64,000 bases of DNA from Bryobacterales bacterium (GTDB taxonomy: Bacteria > Acidobacteriota > Terriglobia > Bryobacterales > Bryobacteraceae), in the NCBI GenBank assembly GCA_016789905.1, contig JAEUQC010000115.1, forward strand, positions 1-64,000, read 5' to 3'. This document shows, one piece after another, positions 23,443 to 31,746 of the stretch. The notes below the pieces were generated by a model. The model was not told the origin of the DNA. It worked only from the letters and a program-made list of their open reading frames with translations, and ran no database searches. The translations under genes and the position numbers were made by a program. The stretch's first letter is position 1. Each line of letters opens with the position of its first letter.

Positions 23443-25737
23443 CTATATCGATGTTTCCAAAAGACGAAGGAGCGCTGCTTCGTCCTCTATTTCGATGCCG
23501 ATTCGGAGCCAGCGGACTTGCAGCGGCTGCAATAATTCTTCGGCGCCGGCGGGCAGGTTCATCCAATCCTTCTCCGTGGTGAGGAGAACGGCGGCACCGG
23601 CTTCAAGCGCCTGGGTGCGCAAACGAAGGAGTTCGGCGGGGCGGTACTGGTGGTGATCGCCGAACGGCCAGCGGTAACAGGTTTCGATGCCGAGTTGACG
23701 GAGCGTGGACCAGAAAGAGGCGGGGTTGCCGAGACCGCAGAAAGCGGCGGCCTTGCCGGGCGGGAGGGGGGAGGGCATCCAGGCGCGAGGAACGACGCGG
23801 GAGCGGAAGACGGGCATGCCGGGTTTGATTTGTTCGATGTAGGCAAGCAGACGGCGATACTGGCGGCCGCGCTGGACACGGGTGAGCAGAATGGCGTTGG
23901 CACGGGCCAGGCCGGCGGGGTCTTCGCGCAAACGCCCGAGCGGGAAAACGGCGCCTCCGGCGAGGGGGTCCTGTGCGTCGAGCAGGAGCAGATCGAAATC
24001 CCGATGCAGACGGCGGTGCTGGAAACCGTCATCCAGGAGTACGACATCAATAGGCCATTTTTCGAGCAGTTTGCGGCCAACGGTGACGCGGTCTCCGCCA
24101 ATGCCCAGATGGGCGATGGAGGCACGGACAAAGATCTGCGCTTCATCGCCGGTTTCGGAAACCGGCGCGGGGTCGCCGGCGGCGATGAGCGAAAAGGGCG
24201 CGGGGGAGACACGGCGGTACCCACGGGTGAGGATGCCGGGGGTGAGGCCCTGGAGGCGGAAATGTTCAGCGAGGTGGAGCACGGTGGGCGTCTTGCCGGA
24301 ACCGCCCATGGCGAGACCGCCGGCGCAAATCACAGGTTTGTTCAGGCGCTGCGGTTCGACGCGCTGTTTGCGCCTGGCGCCATAGGACCAGATCCAACTG
24401 AAGGGCGTGAGCAGCAGGCGCTGGATGAGCGGGCGGCGGCGGCGGGGCCAGTTGACTTCGAGAATATCGATAACGGCGCGGCAGGCGATTTCGGTGGCGC
24501 CGCGCTTGGATTCGGCGAGTTGCTTGGCAATGGCGCCGGCCGGGCCCTGGTCCGCCAGGAGCGACTGGAGCGCGGGTGCGAGTTCGGCATGGCTGGCGAT
24601 GCGAAGCAGGGCGCCGGCGGCGGTGAATTCGGCGGCGATTTCGGCGAAGTTCTCCATGTAGGGCCCGGCGATGACGGGCTTGGCGAAGAAGGCGGGTTCC
24701 AGGATATTATGCCCGCCGCGGCGGACGAGGGTACCGCCCATGAATACGGCGGTGGCGAGCGGGAAGAGGCCGCTGAGTTCGCCGAGCGAATCGAGCAGGA
24801 GAACGGCGGGGAGTCGCGCGGGCTGGAGTTGGGAACGGCGGACGTAGGCAATGCCGCGGGCGTCGAGTTTGGCGGCGGCGACGGGAAAGCGTTCTGGGCG
24901 GCGGGGGACGTGGATCCAAAGCAGGCCGGGGGTCCGCAAGGCTTCAAAGGCGGCGAGGGTGAGGTCGTCTTCGTCGGCGTCCTGCGCGTCGAGACCGGGC
25001 ATGGTGGAGGCGGCGATGACGATGTGGGCGGGTTGGAGCGTGCGGATCCAGGCGGCGATTTCGGGGCTGGTCTCAATGCGCGCGGGGTCGAAATCGTATT
25101 TGAGATTGCGGCCGATGTGGAGCTTTTCGGGGGGTGTGCCGAGTTCGCGGTAGCGGGCGAGGTCCTGGCCGGACTGGGTGTAGATGGCGTCGGGGATGGC
25201 GAGGATGGGTGCGAAGAAGCGCTTGAGCTTGCGATAGCGAGGAAGAGCGCGGTCCGAGATGCGGGCGTTGACGACGAGCAGGCCGGCGCCGGTGCGCTTG
25301 GTTTCGTTCCAGAGATTGGGCCAAATCTCAGTCTCCATGACGAGCAGGAGCGAGGGCTGCATGGCGCGGAGCACGCGGCGGACGGCGAAGCAGTAATCGA
25401 GCGGCGTGTAGAAAACGCCGTCGGCGAGGGTGGCCAGTTTATCAAGCGCTAGGGCGTGCCCGGTGGTGGTGGTGACGGAGACGTAGAGAGGAGTATCGGG
25501 GAGTTTTTCGCGGAGGGCGCGAAGAAGCGTGGCGGCGCTGAGGACTTCGCCAACCGAGACGGCGTGCAACCAGATGCCGCCGGGCGCCGTCACCCGGAAG
25601 GGGAGGCCGCCGAAACGTCCGGGGATGGAGCGGAGCCAGTCCCTGTTCTTCGCCCCTCGCCATAGAAGGTACAGTACGATGAGTGGGGAGCCAACGACCT
25701 GCAAGAGGCGGTAAATGAAAAAAATGAGTACCGGCAA
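23443..25737 (-). CDS. Fused Kdo transferase (WaaA/KdtA) and lipid A 4'-kinase (LpxK)
   Basis: One 764-residue polypeptide holds two complete enzymes. The N-terminal half is Kdo transferase: membrane-anchoring FFIYRLLQVVGSPLIVLYLL, GGIWLHAVSVGEVLSA with the catalytic Glu, METEIWPNLW, and GGHNILEPAFFAKPVI of the GT-B C-lobe (to about residue 435). The C-terminal half is LpxK: Walker A GGLAMGGSGKTPTVLHL, TRGYRR, LLDDGFQHRRLHRDFDLLLL and LTTEKDWMNLP, about 325 residues, the normal length. LpxK makes lipid IVA, the acceptor used by WaaA, so consecutive steps are joined. The start is not certain: TTG at 25737 with AAAAGG ahead is used; longer in-frame forms run through the divergent gene at 25715. 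Confidence 0.9.
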   Translation of the reverse strand: MPVLIFFIYRLLQVVGSPLIVLYLLWRGAKNRDWLRSIPGRFGGLPFRVTAPGGIWLHAVSVGEVLSAATLLRALREKLPDTPLYVSVTTTTGHALALDKLATLADGVFYTPLDYCFAVRRVLRAMQPSLLLVMETEIWPNLWNETKRTGAGLLVVNARISDRALPRYRKLKRFFAPILAIPDAIYTQSGQDLARYRELGTPPEKLHIGRNLKYDFDPARIETSPEIAAWIRTLQPAHIVIAASTMPGLDAQDADEDDLTLAAFEALRTPGLLWIHVPRRPERFPVAAAKLDARGIAYVRRSQLQPARLPAVLLLDSLGELSGLFPLATAVFMGGTLVRRGGHNILEPAFFAKPVIAGPYMENFAEIAAEFTAAGALLRIASHAELAPALQSLLADQGPAGAIAKQLAESKRGATEIACRAVIDILEVNWPRRRRPLIQRLLLTPFSWIWSYGARRKQRVEPQRLNKPVICAGGLAMGGSGKTPTVLHLAEHFRLQGLTPGILTRGYRRVSPAPFSLIAAGDPAPVSETGDEAQIFVRASIAHLGIGGDRVTVGRKLLEKWPIDVVLLDDGFQHRRLHRDFDLLLLDAQDPLAGGAVFPLGRLREDPAGLARANAILLTRVQRGRQYRRLLAYIEQIKPGMPVFRSRVVPRAWMPSPLPPGKAAAFCGLGNPASFWSTLRQLGIETCYRWPFGDHHQYRPAELLRLRTQALEAGAAVLLTTEKDWMNLPAGAEELLQPLQVRWLRIGIEIEDEAALLRLLETSI

Positions 25738-26338
25738 GAGCCTTTTACTTTTTCTGAGTGTAACTTTTCTGAGTTTATCAACGGACCTATGGGCCGACAA
25801 GAAAGACGCTCCGTTCCGGCCGGAAGCGGCGGAGACGTTTGCCACCAAACAGACCATTGATGGGCTTACGATTGCGGTGCAGCCGTTTGACGATCCGGAA
25901 GAGGCGCGCGTGGCGTTCGGGAAGCTGAACCCTTATGAACACGGCGTGCTGCCGGTGCTGGTGGTGATGAAGAACAACGGCAAGGGCACGGTGCGTTTTG
26001 AAAACATGCAGGTGATGTATGTGGCGCCGCGGAGCCGGAAAGTGGAGGCGACGCCGGCGGGCGATGTGCTGTATTTGAAGGCCGGCGGGCGGCCGAAGGT
26101 TTCCAATAGTCCGATCCCGACGGGCGGGCCGCGCATCAAGATTTCGAAGAATCCATTGAAAAACGATGTGATTGTGGAACGGGCCTTTTCGGCGAAGATG
26201 CTGCCGCCGGGGGACTCGGCGCATGGGTTCTTCTACTTCCAGACGGGGCATTCGCGCGGAACGTCGCTGTACATTTCCGGGATCCGGGAGGCGGGTTCCG
26301 GGAAGGAGCTGTTCTTCTTCGAGGTGCCGCTGGATTAG
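25715..26338 (+). CDS. Unknown secreted protein
   Basis: 207 residues. AGAGG precedes the ATG. Signal peptide MKKMSTGKSLLLFLSVTFLS with a cleavage-like site after DLWA. The mature part starts with a KKDAPFRPEAAETFATKQ linker and then looks like a beta-rich domain (IDGLTIAVQPFDDPEEARVA, VLPVLVVMKNNGKGTVRFEN, VMYVAPRSRKVEATPAGDVL, HGFFYFQTGHSRGTSLYISG). Small beta-sandwich proteins that tolerate a 'VLVVMKNNG' style are common among Acidobacteria, but no known family was recognised. Divergent from waaA-lpxK, whose start region it overlaps, and followed 45 bases later by the toxin-antitoxin pair. Confidence 0.75.
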   Translation: MKKMSTGKSLLLFLSVTFLSLSTDLWADKKDAPFRPEAAETFATKQTIDGLTIAVQPFDDPEEARVAFGKLNPYEHGVLPVLVVMKNNGKGTVRFENMQVMYVAPRSRKVEATPAGDVLYLKAGGRPKVSNSPIPTGGPRIKISKNPLKNDVIVERAFSAKMLPPGDSAHGFFYFQTGHSRGTSLYISGIREAGSGKELFFFEVPLD

Positions 26339-26350
26339 GCGGGGGAGGAG

Positions 26351-26371
26351 ATAGCCAGAAAATCTGGCTAT
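26351..26371. promoter_or_regulatory. Palindromic operator of the toxin-antitoxin operon
   Basis: ATAGCCAGA-AAA-TCTGGCTAT, perfect 9-base arms, ends 12 bases before the antitoxin ATG. A -10-like TATACT (26369-26374) overlaps its right arm. This is the normal place for autorepression by a Phd-type antitoxin. Confidence 0.65.
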
Positions 26372-26383
26372 ACTTAGGACGCA

Positions 26384-26614
26384 ATGGAAATTTCTGTCGC
26401 AGATGCCAAAAACCAGCTTTCCCAACTGATCCGGGCGGTGGAACAGGGAGAAGATATTGTCATCACGCGGAACGGCAAGCCAGTGGCGTCGCTAACACCG
26501 GCGCCGCGTGGAGACCGGAAAGTAAAGTGGGGAACCATGAAGGGCCGCATCCACACTAAGCCAGGATGGGATGCTCCGATGACATTAGAGCAATTCCTCG
26601 GAGGGGACTTCTGA
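26384..26614 (+). CDS. Phd/YefM-type antitoxin
   Basis: 76 residues. The N-terminal MEISVADAKNQLSQLIRAVE and EDIVITRNGKPVASLTP are the Phd/YefM DNA-binding dimer fold. The C-terminus (KPGWDAPMTLEQFLGGDF) is the toxin-neutralising tail. Paired with the PIN toxin just downstream. The perfect palindrome at 26351-26371 is its probable operator. The stop lies inside the first copy of an 18-base tandem duplication (26597-26614 and 26615-26632). Confidence 0.93.
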   Translation: MEISVADAKNQLSQLIRAVEQGEDIVITRNGKPVASLTPAPRGDRKVKWGTMKGRIHTKPGWDAPMTLEQFLGGDF

Positions 26615-26632
26615 CTCGGAGGGGACTTCTGA
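26597..26632 (+). repeat. 18-bp tandem duplication at the antitoxin/toxin junction
   Basis: CTCGGAGGGGACTTCTGA occurs twice in a row. Each copy has a strong Shine-Dalgarno (GGAGGGG) and an in-frame antitoxin stop (TGA). Removing one copy would leave an overlapping CTGA stop-start, so the duplication separates the two cistrons by 18 bases without altering either frame. Confidence 0.95.
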
Positions 26633-27018
26633 AAGGATACCTGCTGGATACGAACGTTGCCCTGGCAGGAACGTTCGATCCCCGGCGGCTCTCGCGCCGG
26701 ATTCGTAAAGCTGTAGAGTCCGGGCCCTGCTACATCAGCGCCATTTCCTATTGGGAAGTGATGGTGAAGAGTAGGAAAGGAAATCTGGACGTGGGCAATC
26801 CAGCGGAATGGTGGTCCGGAACGATTGAATCGCTCGCATTGAGGCCGCTGGCGTTTCGGGCAGAGCATGTGGCGGAACTCCGATACATGCAGGGACACCA
26901 CTCCGATCCATTTGACCGCGCATTGATGGCGATCGCTCGTGCCGAGGAACTCGCGTTCCTGACGATGGATAAGAAACTGGCGGAGTACGCCAGTGAACAC
27001 CTGCAAATCGTGCTGTAG
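26629..27018 (+). CDS. PIN-domain toxin (VapC-like ribonuclease)
   Basis: About 129 residues. The first acidic motif is YLLDTNVALAG near the start, the second is the Glu in SAISYWEVMVKSRKG, and the third group is HHSDPFDRALMAIARAEE followed by TMDKKLAEY. The fourth acidic residue appears in this distal DPFDR/TMD group. The toxin should cleave RNA (VapC class). No ATG or GTG fits the conserved N-terminus. CTG at 26629, four bases after GGAGGGG in the second 18-bp copy, is the best-placed start. An ATG at 26566 lies inside the antitoxin and would add about 21 unrelated residues. Ends 8 bases from the convergent cyclophilin gene. Confidence 0.9.
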   Translation: MKGYLLDTNVALAGTFDPRRLSRRIRKAVESGPCYISAISYWEVMVKSRKGNLDVGNPAEWWSGTIESLALRPLAFRAEHVAELRYMQGHHSDPFDRALMAIARAEELAFLTMDKKLAEYASEHLQIVL

Positions 27019-27026
27019 CTCGCGCG

Positions 27027-27767
27027 CTATTTCACTGCGGGCTTGGGGGCGTTCGGGTCAGCCACGCGGGTGATGAGCACGCGGCTCATCTTTACCGGCA
27101 CATCCGGTTTGTCACCGCGGCCACGGGGGAGACGGGCGATCTTGGCGACCAGTTCCTGGCCCTCAACGACCTGTCCGAAAATGGTGTGCCGGCCGTTCAG
27201 GTGCGCGGGCGTGCCTTCGGTGATGAAGAACTGGCTGGAGCCGGTGCCGGGGCCGGCGTTGGCCATTGCGACGACGCCGGGGACGCTGAACGTCAGCGAG
27301 GGGTGGAATTCGTCGATGATCGGATCGGTGCCGCCCATGCCGTTGCCCTGCGGGTCGCCGCCTTGGATCATGAATTCGGGGATGACGCGATGGAACGTCA
27401 GGCCGTTATAGAGCGGCGCTTTCACGCGGGTGCCGGTCTTGGGGTTCAGCCATTCCTTGCGGCCCTGGGCGAGATCGACGAAGTTCTTAACTGTGACAGG
27501 CGACTCTTTTTCGTAGAACTTGAAGACGATGTTGCCGAGCGGGGTGACGCCGTGGGTGATGGAAAGCGTGGCGTACAGGCCGGGGGCGCGGGCGGGAACA
27601 GCGGGCTTCGGCGCTGCAACCGCAGGCTTGGCGGCGGCGACCGCAGGCTTGGCAACGGCCGGCTTGGCCGCGGCGGGCTTGGCGGGCGTGGCTTTGGGAG
27701 CGGCCGGGGGCTGGGCCATCAGGACGAACGAAAAGAGAGACGCGGAAACAAGGGATCGTGCAAGCAT
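27027..27767 (-). CDS. Secreted cyclophilin-type peptidyl-prolyl isomerase
   Basis: 246 residues. Signal peptide MLARSLVSASLFSFVLMAQP, then a linker of about 45 residues built from Ala/Pro/Lys repeats (KPAAAKPAVAKPAVAAAKPA). The cyclophilin domain follows, with FHRVIPEFMIQGGDPQGNGM (the catalytic Arg), SQFFITEGTPAHLNGRHTIF and the Phe/His of the proline pocket. It speeds proline cis-trans isomerisation of exported proteins. The linker probably spans cell wall or periplasm. An in-frame GTG/ATG upstream would hide the signal peptide. Tail-to-tail with the toxin gene. Confidence 0.93.
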   Translation of the reverse strand: MLARSLVSASLFSFVLMAQPPAAPKATPAKPAAAKPAVAKPAVAAAKPAVAAPKPAVPARAPGLYATLSITHGVTPLGNIVFKFYEKESPVTVKNFVDLAQGRKEWLNPKTGTRVKAPLYNGLTFHRVIPEFMIQGGDPQGNGMGGTDPIIDEFHPSLTFSVPGVVAMANAGPGTGSSQFFITEGTPAHLNGRHTIFGQVVEGQELVAKIARLPRGRGDKPDVPVKMSRVLITRVADPNAPKPAVK

Positions 27768-27879
27768 CCCTTTTAGGATAACAAGCCCGCTAAACTGGGC
27801 GCGCGCGACGGGCCGCGTCCGGAAACCGGACACAGTTCGTCGCGCGCGCGGATCCTCACGGGACGCGGGGGCTGGATCG

Positions 27880-30800
27880 TTATTGAGCCAGTGCCGGCGT
27901 CCTGCGAGACTCGGGGGAGAGTGGCGGAACCTGGTTGTGCGGATGGAATTTAACCGAGACGAGTTTGGACACGCCGGGCTCTTCCATCGTTACTCCATAA
28001 AGCGTCTGAGCCGCCTCCATCGTGCGCTTTGCGTGCGTGATGACGATGAACTGGGTTTCCGACGCCATTTCTTTAAGCAGCCGCGCGAGCCGGCCGGTAT
28101 TGGCTTCGTCGAGCGGGGCATCCACTTCGTCGAGGATGCAGAAGGGGCTGGGCTGGTACTTGAAGATGGCCATGAGGAGCGCCATGGCCGTCAGCGACTT
28201 TTCGCCGCCGCTGAGCAACAGCACGTTCTGCAGCCGCTTGCCCGGGGGCGAGGCGATCATCTCGATCCCGCTTTCCCCGATGTTGGTTTCATCGGTCAGC
28301 CGCATTTCCGCGTGGCCGCCACCGAAGAGAGTCTTGAAGATCTCTTTGAACTGCGCGTTCACCGCTTCAAAGGCCTCGGCGAAACGCTTGCGGGACTCGA
28401 CGTCGATTTCCTGGATCGCCTTTTCCGTGTCGCGAATGGAATCGAGCAGATCCTGCCGCTGCGTGTTCAGGAAGTTGTAGCGGAGTTCGGACTCCTTGTA
28501 TTCTTCCAGCGCCTGCGGGTTGACGGCGCCGAGGGCTTCAATGCGGTTGCGCACTTCCATGTACTTGGCGTCGAGTTCGCTCAACGCCAGTTCGTCGAGT
28601 TCCGGATCGTCTTCCCGCACCAGTTCGCTGGCGAGGGCACCGAGATCCTTGCGCGCATTTTCATCCAGATGCTTCAGGTCCGACTGCAATTGGACCAGGT
28701 GGATTTCGATGTGCGTGCGGCGGTCCTGGGCTTCCTGGACGGAGACGCGATGAGCCTTCAACGCATCATCGAACGCCGAAAGCTGGGCGCGCATCTCGTG
28801 ATCTTTTTGCGCGGCAACCTGGACGAGGCCCTGCAGGCGAAGGATCTCTTCCTGGAGCAGGTTGACAGTCGCGTCGAGCTCCATGTTGTCGTTGAGCAGG
28901 CGAGTACGGTCGAGCCCGAGACGTTCCAGTTCGGCGGCCACGGCGCCACGCCGGCGGGTCAACTCCCCGATTTGAGCTTCGAGGCGTTGACGCGCGGCGG
29001 CTTCACTGCGCTGGCGTTCGTCGAGCGAGGCTAGTTGCACCCGCAGTACGGAGTGCTCCTCCGAAACTCGCTGGACGGACTCGCGCAGTAAATCCAACTC
29101 TCCCCGGCCGCTTTCGAGTTCCTTCTCTTTTAGCGCACGGGCTTCTTCTTTTTCGGCGTGCAGACGCTGCTTTTCGTCTTTTTGCCCAACGGCGCGCTGG
29201 GCATCGCGGTCCAGACGCTCCAGTTCCAGGCGGGCAGCGGAAAGGCGGGCGTTGGAGCGGTTGGTTTCCTCGCCCAGGCGGCGCATTTCGTGATCGAGAG
29301 CAAGGGCCTCGCGCTCCTCCCGCTGCTGCTGCTGGCGCACCTGTTCAAGCTCTTCGCTCAACGTCTGAATGACGTGTTCAAGTTCGCCAATCTGTTCCTG
29401 TGTACCTTCGAAGGCCCGTTGCTTAGCGGCGACGGTGCCCATCAGTTCGCGCAGTTCGCGCTTCAAGCCGAGCGGGCCGGAGCCGGTTTTGCGGCCGCCA
29501 CTGACAGCGTGGCCATGGTAGCAGACGCCATCGGGCAGCAGGAAGAAGATGTCGGGGTACTGGCCGGCGAGGCGCTGGGCGGCGGCGCGGTCCTGCACCA
29601 GATAGCAGCGCGAAAGCCGCGGGAGCAGTTCGGCCGGCGCGGTGGTGAGGCCGTTGGTCATCTTCAGATAGTTGCTGAGACGGCCGATGATGCCGGTTTC
29701 CGGGCCGATGGGCGGTTCGGTGGCAAGCGCGCTGGCGTATTTGTCTTCGAGTTCGGGATGGACCAGGAAGGTGGCGCGGCCGTCGAGATCGCCGCGCATC
29801 AGGTCAATGCCGCTATCGGCCTGCGACCAATCCTTGACCACGACGTATTCGAGTTCTTCGTGGAGGAACTCTTCGGCGGCCTTTTCAAAGGCAGGATCGA
29901 CTTCGATGAAATCGGCAAGAACGCCGGAGGGTTTCAGCGCCGAGGTCTGGCCGCGCTCAACGGCGGTGAACAGGCGCTTCACCGATTCGGTGGTGTAGGC
30001 GCGGTGGTTGAGGATTTCTTCGAGCGAATCCTTGCGGGCCTTGATGCGGGCGAGTTCGGCGCGAACGGCTTCGAGTTGCCGGCGGGCTTCACCGAGCGAC
30101 GACTTGCGGCCCTGCAGATCCTCTTCGACGCGCTTCTTGTGATCAGAGAGCGTTTCAAGCTGCATCTGCCGGTCGCCCAGCTTGGTTTGCAACTGGCCGC
30201 GCTGTTCGGCGAGGCGGGAGAGATCGACAGCGGCGCCTTCCTCTTCCTTGCCGGCGCGGAGGCGGTCCCGTTCGTTGGAGGCGAGGTATTCTTCCACCTG
30301 CGCGAGTTGGTTACGCATGGTGGACGCTTCACCGAGGAGCCGGAGCACCTGTTGACGCGCCTGTTCCAGGCCCTGTTCGCGCATCCGCAACTGGCCCTGC
30401 AACTGCTCGCGCTCTTCGTTCTTCAGGCGCAGACGGTCGCGGGCTTCATTGGCGTTGGCGGAGGCTTCTTCCAACGAGAGGCGATGGCGGTCAACATCGG
30501 ATTCCAACGCCGCCAGACGCTTTTCCACTTCCTGCGATTCATTTTCTCCGCCGGCGAGACGTTGTTCAATCGACTGCACCTGCTGGGACTGGCTGTTCAG
30601 GCGGCCGCGCGTGCGCTCGGCTTCAATCTGCAGGTCGGCCAGTTCCTTGCGCTGGGCGGTGAGGGACTCTTCGTGCTGGTAGCAGGTCTGCTGCAGCGCG
30701 GTGTATTCGGATTCGCGGGTGCGCAGATCGGCGCCGAGCGTTTCCACCGCGGCGGCGGCCTGGCTCATTTCAATGGCCGCCTTGGAGGCTTCGCGTTCGA

Positions 30801-31596
30801 GCGTCTTGTACTTACCGGCCAGCAGCAGGCGAAGATGGGTGACCATCTCCTCGCGCAGCTTGACGTAGCGTTCGGCCTTGGCGGCCTGGCGCTTCAGCGA
30901 GTTCACTTGGCGCGTCACTTCTTCCAGAATGTCGAAGACGCGGGTGAGGTTCTGCTTGGCGCCTTCGAGCTTGGCTTCGGCCAGGCGGCGCTTGGTTTTG
31001 AAACGGGTGATGCCGGCAGCTTCTTCGATGACGGCGCGGCGATCCTGGGGGCGGGAGCTTAGGATCTGCCCGATGCGGCCCTGCTCAATGATGGCGTAGG
31101 ATTCCGGGCCCAGGCCCGTGCCCATGAAAATGTCCTGAATATCACGCAGACGGGCGGTTTTGCCGTCGATCAGGTATTCGCTTTCGCCGGAGCGGTACAG
31201 CCGGCGGGTGACGGTGATTTCGTGGCGGCGTTCGCGCTGGGAATGCTCCGCTTTGGCAGTAGCAATGGCGGCGGATTCACCTTCCACGGGCTCCTGCGGT
31301 TGGAGCGCGGGGAGTTCGACTTCATAGGTCGGGTCGATGAGCGTCATGGTCACCGACGCCATGCCAACCGGTTTGCGGTCTCGCGTGCCGGCGAAGATTA
31401 CATCTTCCATGCGGGCGCCGCGGAGGCTCTTGGCGCTTTGCTCGCCGAGCACCCAACTGATGGCATCGCTCAAGTTGGATTTGCCGCATCCATTCGGCCC
31501 AACAACAGCGGCTACACCGACGCCATTAAAGCGTAGTTCCTGGCGATCGGCGAAGGATTTGAAGCCCTGGATTTCAACGCGCTTAAGTTTTAGCAA
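27880..31596 (-). CDS. smc: Chromosome segregation protein SMC
   Basis: 1,238 residues. Walker A GPNGCGKSNLSDAI near residue 33, two coiled-coil arms (about 165-500 and 660-1010), the hinge (about 505-660, LADFIEVDPAFEKAAEEFL), the ABC signature LLSGGEKSLTAMALLMAI and Walker B FCILDEVDAPLDEANTGRLA near the C-terminus. It forms the bacterial condensin ring with ScpA/ScpB, which are not in this window. The start is TTG at 31596 with GAGGGG eight bases ahead. Length fits the family (1,150-1,250). Confidence 0.97.
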   Translation of the reverse strand: MLKLKRVEIQGFKSFADRQELRFNGVGVAAVVGPNGCGKSNLSDAISWVLGEQSAKSLRGARMEDVIFAGTRDRKPVGMASVTMTLIDPTYEVELPALQPQEPVEGESAAIATAKAEHSQRERRHEITVTRRLYRSGESEYLIDGKTARLRDIQDIFMGTGLGPESYAIIEQGRIGQILSSRPQDRRAVIEEAAGITRFKTKRRLAEAKLEGAKQNLTRVFDILEEVTRQVNSLKRQAAKAERYVKLREEMVTHLRLLLAGKYKTLEREASKAAIEMSQAAAAVETLGADLRTRESEYTALQQTCYQHEESLTAQRKELADLQIEAERTRGRLNSQSQQVQSIEQRLAGGENESQEVEKRLAALESDVDRHRLSLEEASANANEARDRLRLKNEEREQLQGQLRMREQGLEQARQQVLRLLGEASTMRNQLAQVEEYLASNERDRLRAGKEEEGAAVDLSRLAEQRGQLQTKLGDRQMQLETLSDHKKRVEEDLQGRKSSLGEARRQLEAVRAELARIKARKDSLEEILNHRAYTTESVKRLFTAVERGQTSALKPSGVLADFIEVDPAFEKAAEEFLHEELEYVVVKDWSQADSGIDLMRGDLDGRATFLVHPELEDKYASALATEPPIGPETGIIGRLSNYLKMTNGLTTAPAELLPRLSRCYLVQDRAAAQRLAGQYPDIFFLLPDGVCYHGHAVSGGRKTGSGPLGLKRELRELMGTVAAKQRAFEGTQEQIGELEHVIQTLSEELEQVRQQQQREEREALALDHEMRRLGEETNRSNARLSAARLELERLDRDAQRAVGQKDEKQRLHAEKEEARALKEKELESGRGELDLLRESVQRVSEEHSVLRVQLASLDERQRSEAAARQRLEAQIGELTRRRGAVAAELERLGLDRTRLLNDNMELDATVNLLQEEILRLQGLVQVAAQKDHEMRAQLSAFDDALKAHRVSVQEAQDRRTHIEIHLVQLQSDLKHLDENARKDLGALASELVREDDPELDELALSELDAKYMEVRNRIEALGAVNPQALEEYKESELRYNFLNTQRQDLLDSIRDTEKAIQEIDVESRKRFAEAFEAVNAQFKEIFKTLFGGGHAEMRLTDETNIGESGIEMIASPPGKRLQNVLLLSGGEKSLTAMALLMAIFKYQPSPFCILDEVDAPLDEANTGRLARLLKEMASETQFIVITHAKRTMEAAQTLYGVTMEEPGVSKLVSVKFHPHNQVPPLSPESRRTPALAQ

Positions 31597-31626
31597 CGCG
31601 AGGTCCCCTCACAAGTAATAGTTCGC

Positions 31627-31642
31627 TATGACGCTTGTCATA
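31627..31642. promoter_or_regulatory. Inverted repeat upstream of smc
   Basis: TATGAC-GCTT-GTCATA, 6-base arms, 31 bases upstream of the smc start. It could be an operator for smc; no promoter boxes can be placed with confidence around it. Confidence 0.3.
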
Positions 31643-31728
31643 ACGCTCGGGGGGGAAACTTCATACTACTGGGTGTTCAGGGAAAAAGCAAGCACCAACC
31701 TACAGCCCTTGGTAGAGTTTTTTTCGGC

Positions 31729-31746
31729 AGCACTATATATAGTGCT
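31729..31746. other. Perfect 18-bp palindrome just after the stop of the secreted protein gene
   Basis: AGCACTATATATAGTGCT, a perfect 9+9 palindrome touching the TAG of the gene ending at 31745. On the transcribed (-) strand it is followed by A-residues rather than T-residues, so it is not an intrinsic terminator. It may instead be an operator for the downstream smc promoter, which must lie between here and 31597. Confidence 0.5.

Noticed and set aside
26566..26628. PIN toxin starting at the ATG at 26566
   Set aside because: That start would overlap the antitoxin by about 50 bases and add about 21 residues with no homology to the PIN fold; the strong ribosome site in the 18-bp repeat points to 26629.
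31729..31746. AGCACTATATATAGTGCT as intrinsic terminator of the secreted protein gene
   Set aside because: The strand being transcribed has A-residues, not T-residues, after the stem, and the stem has almost no GC.
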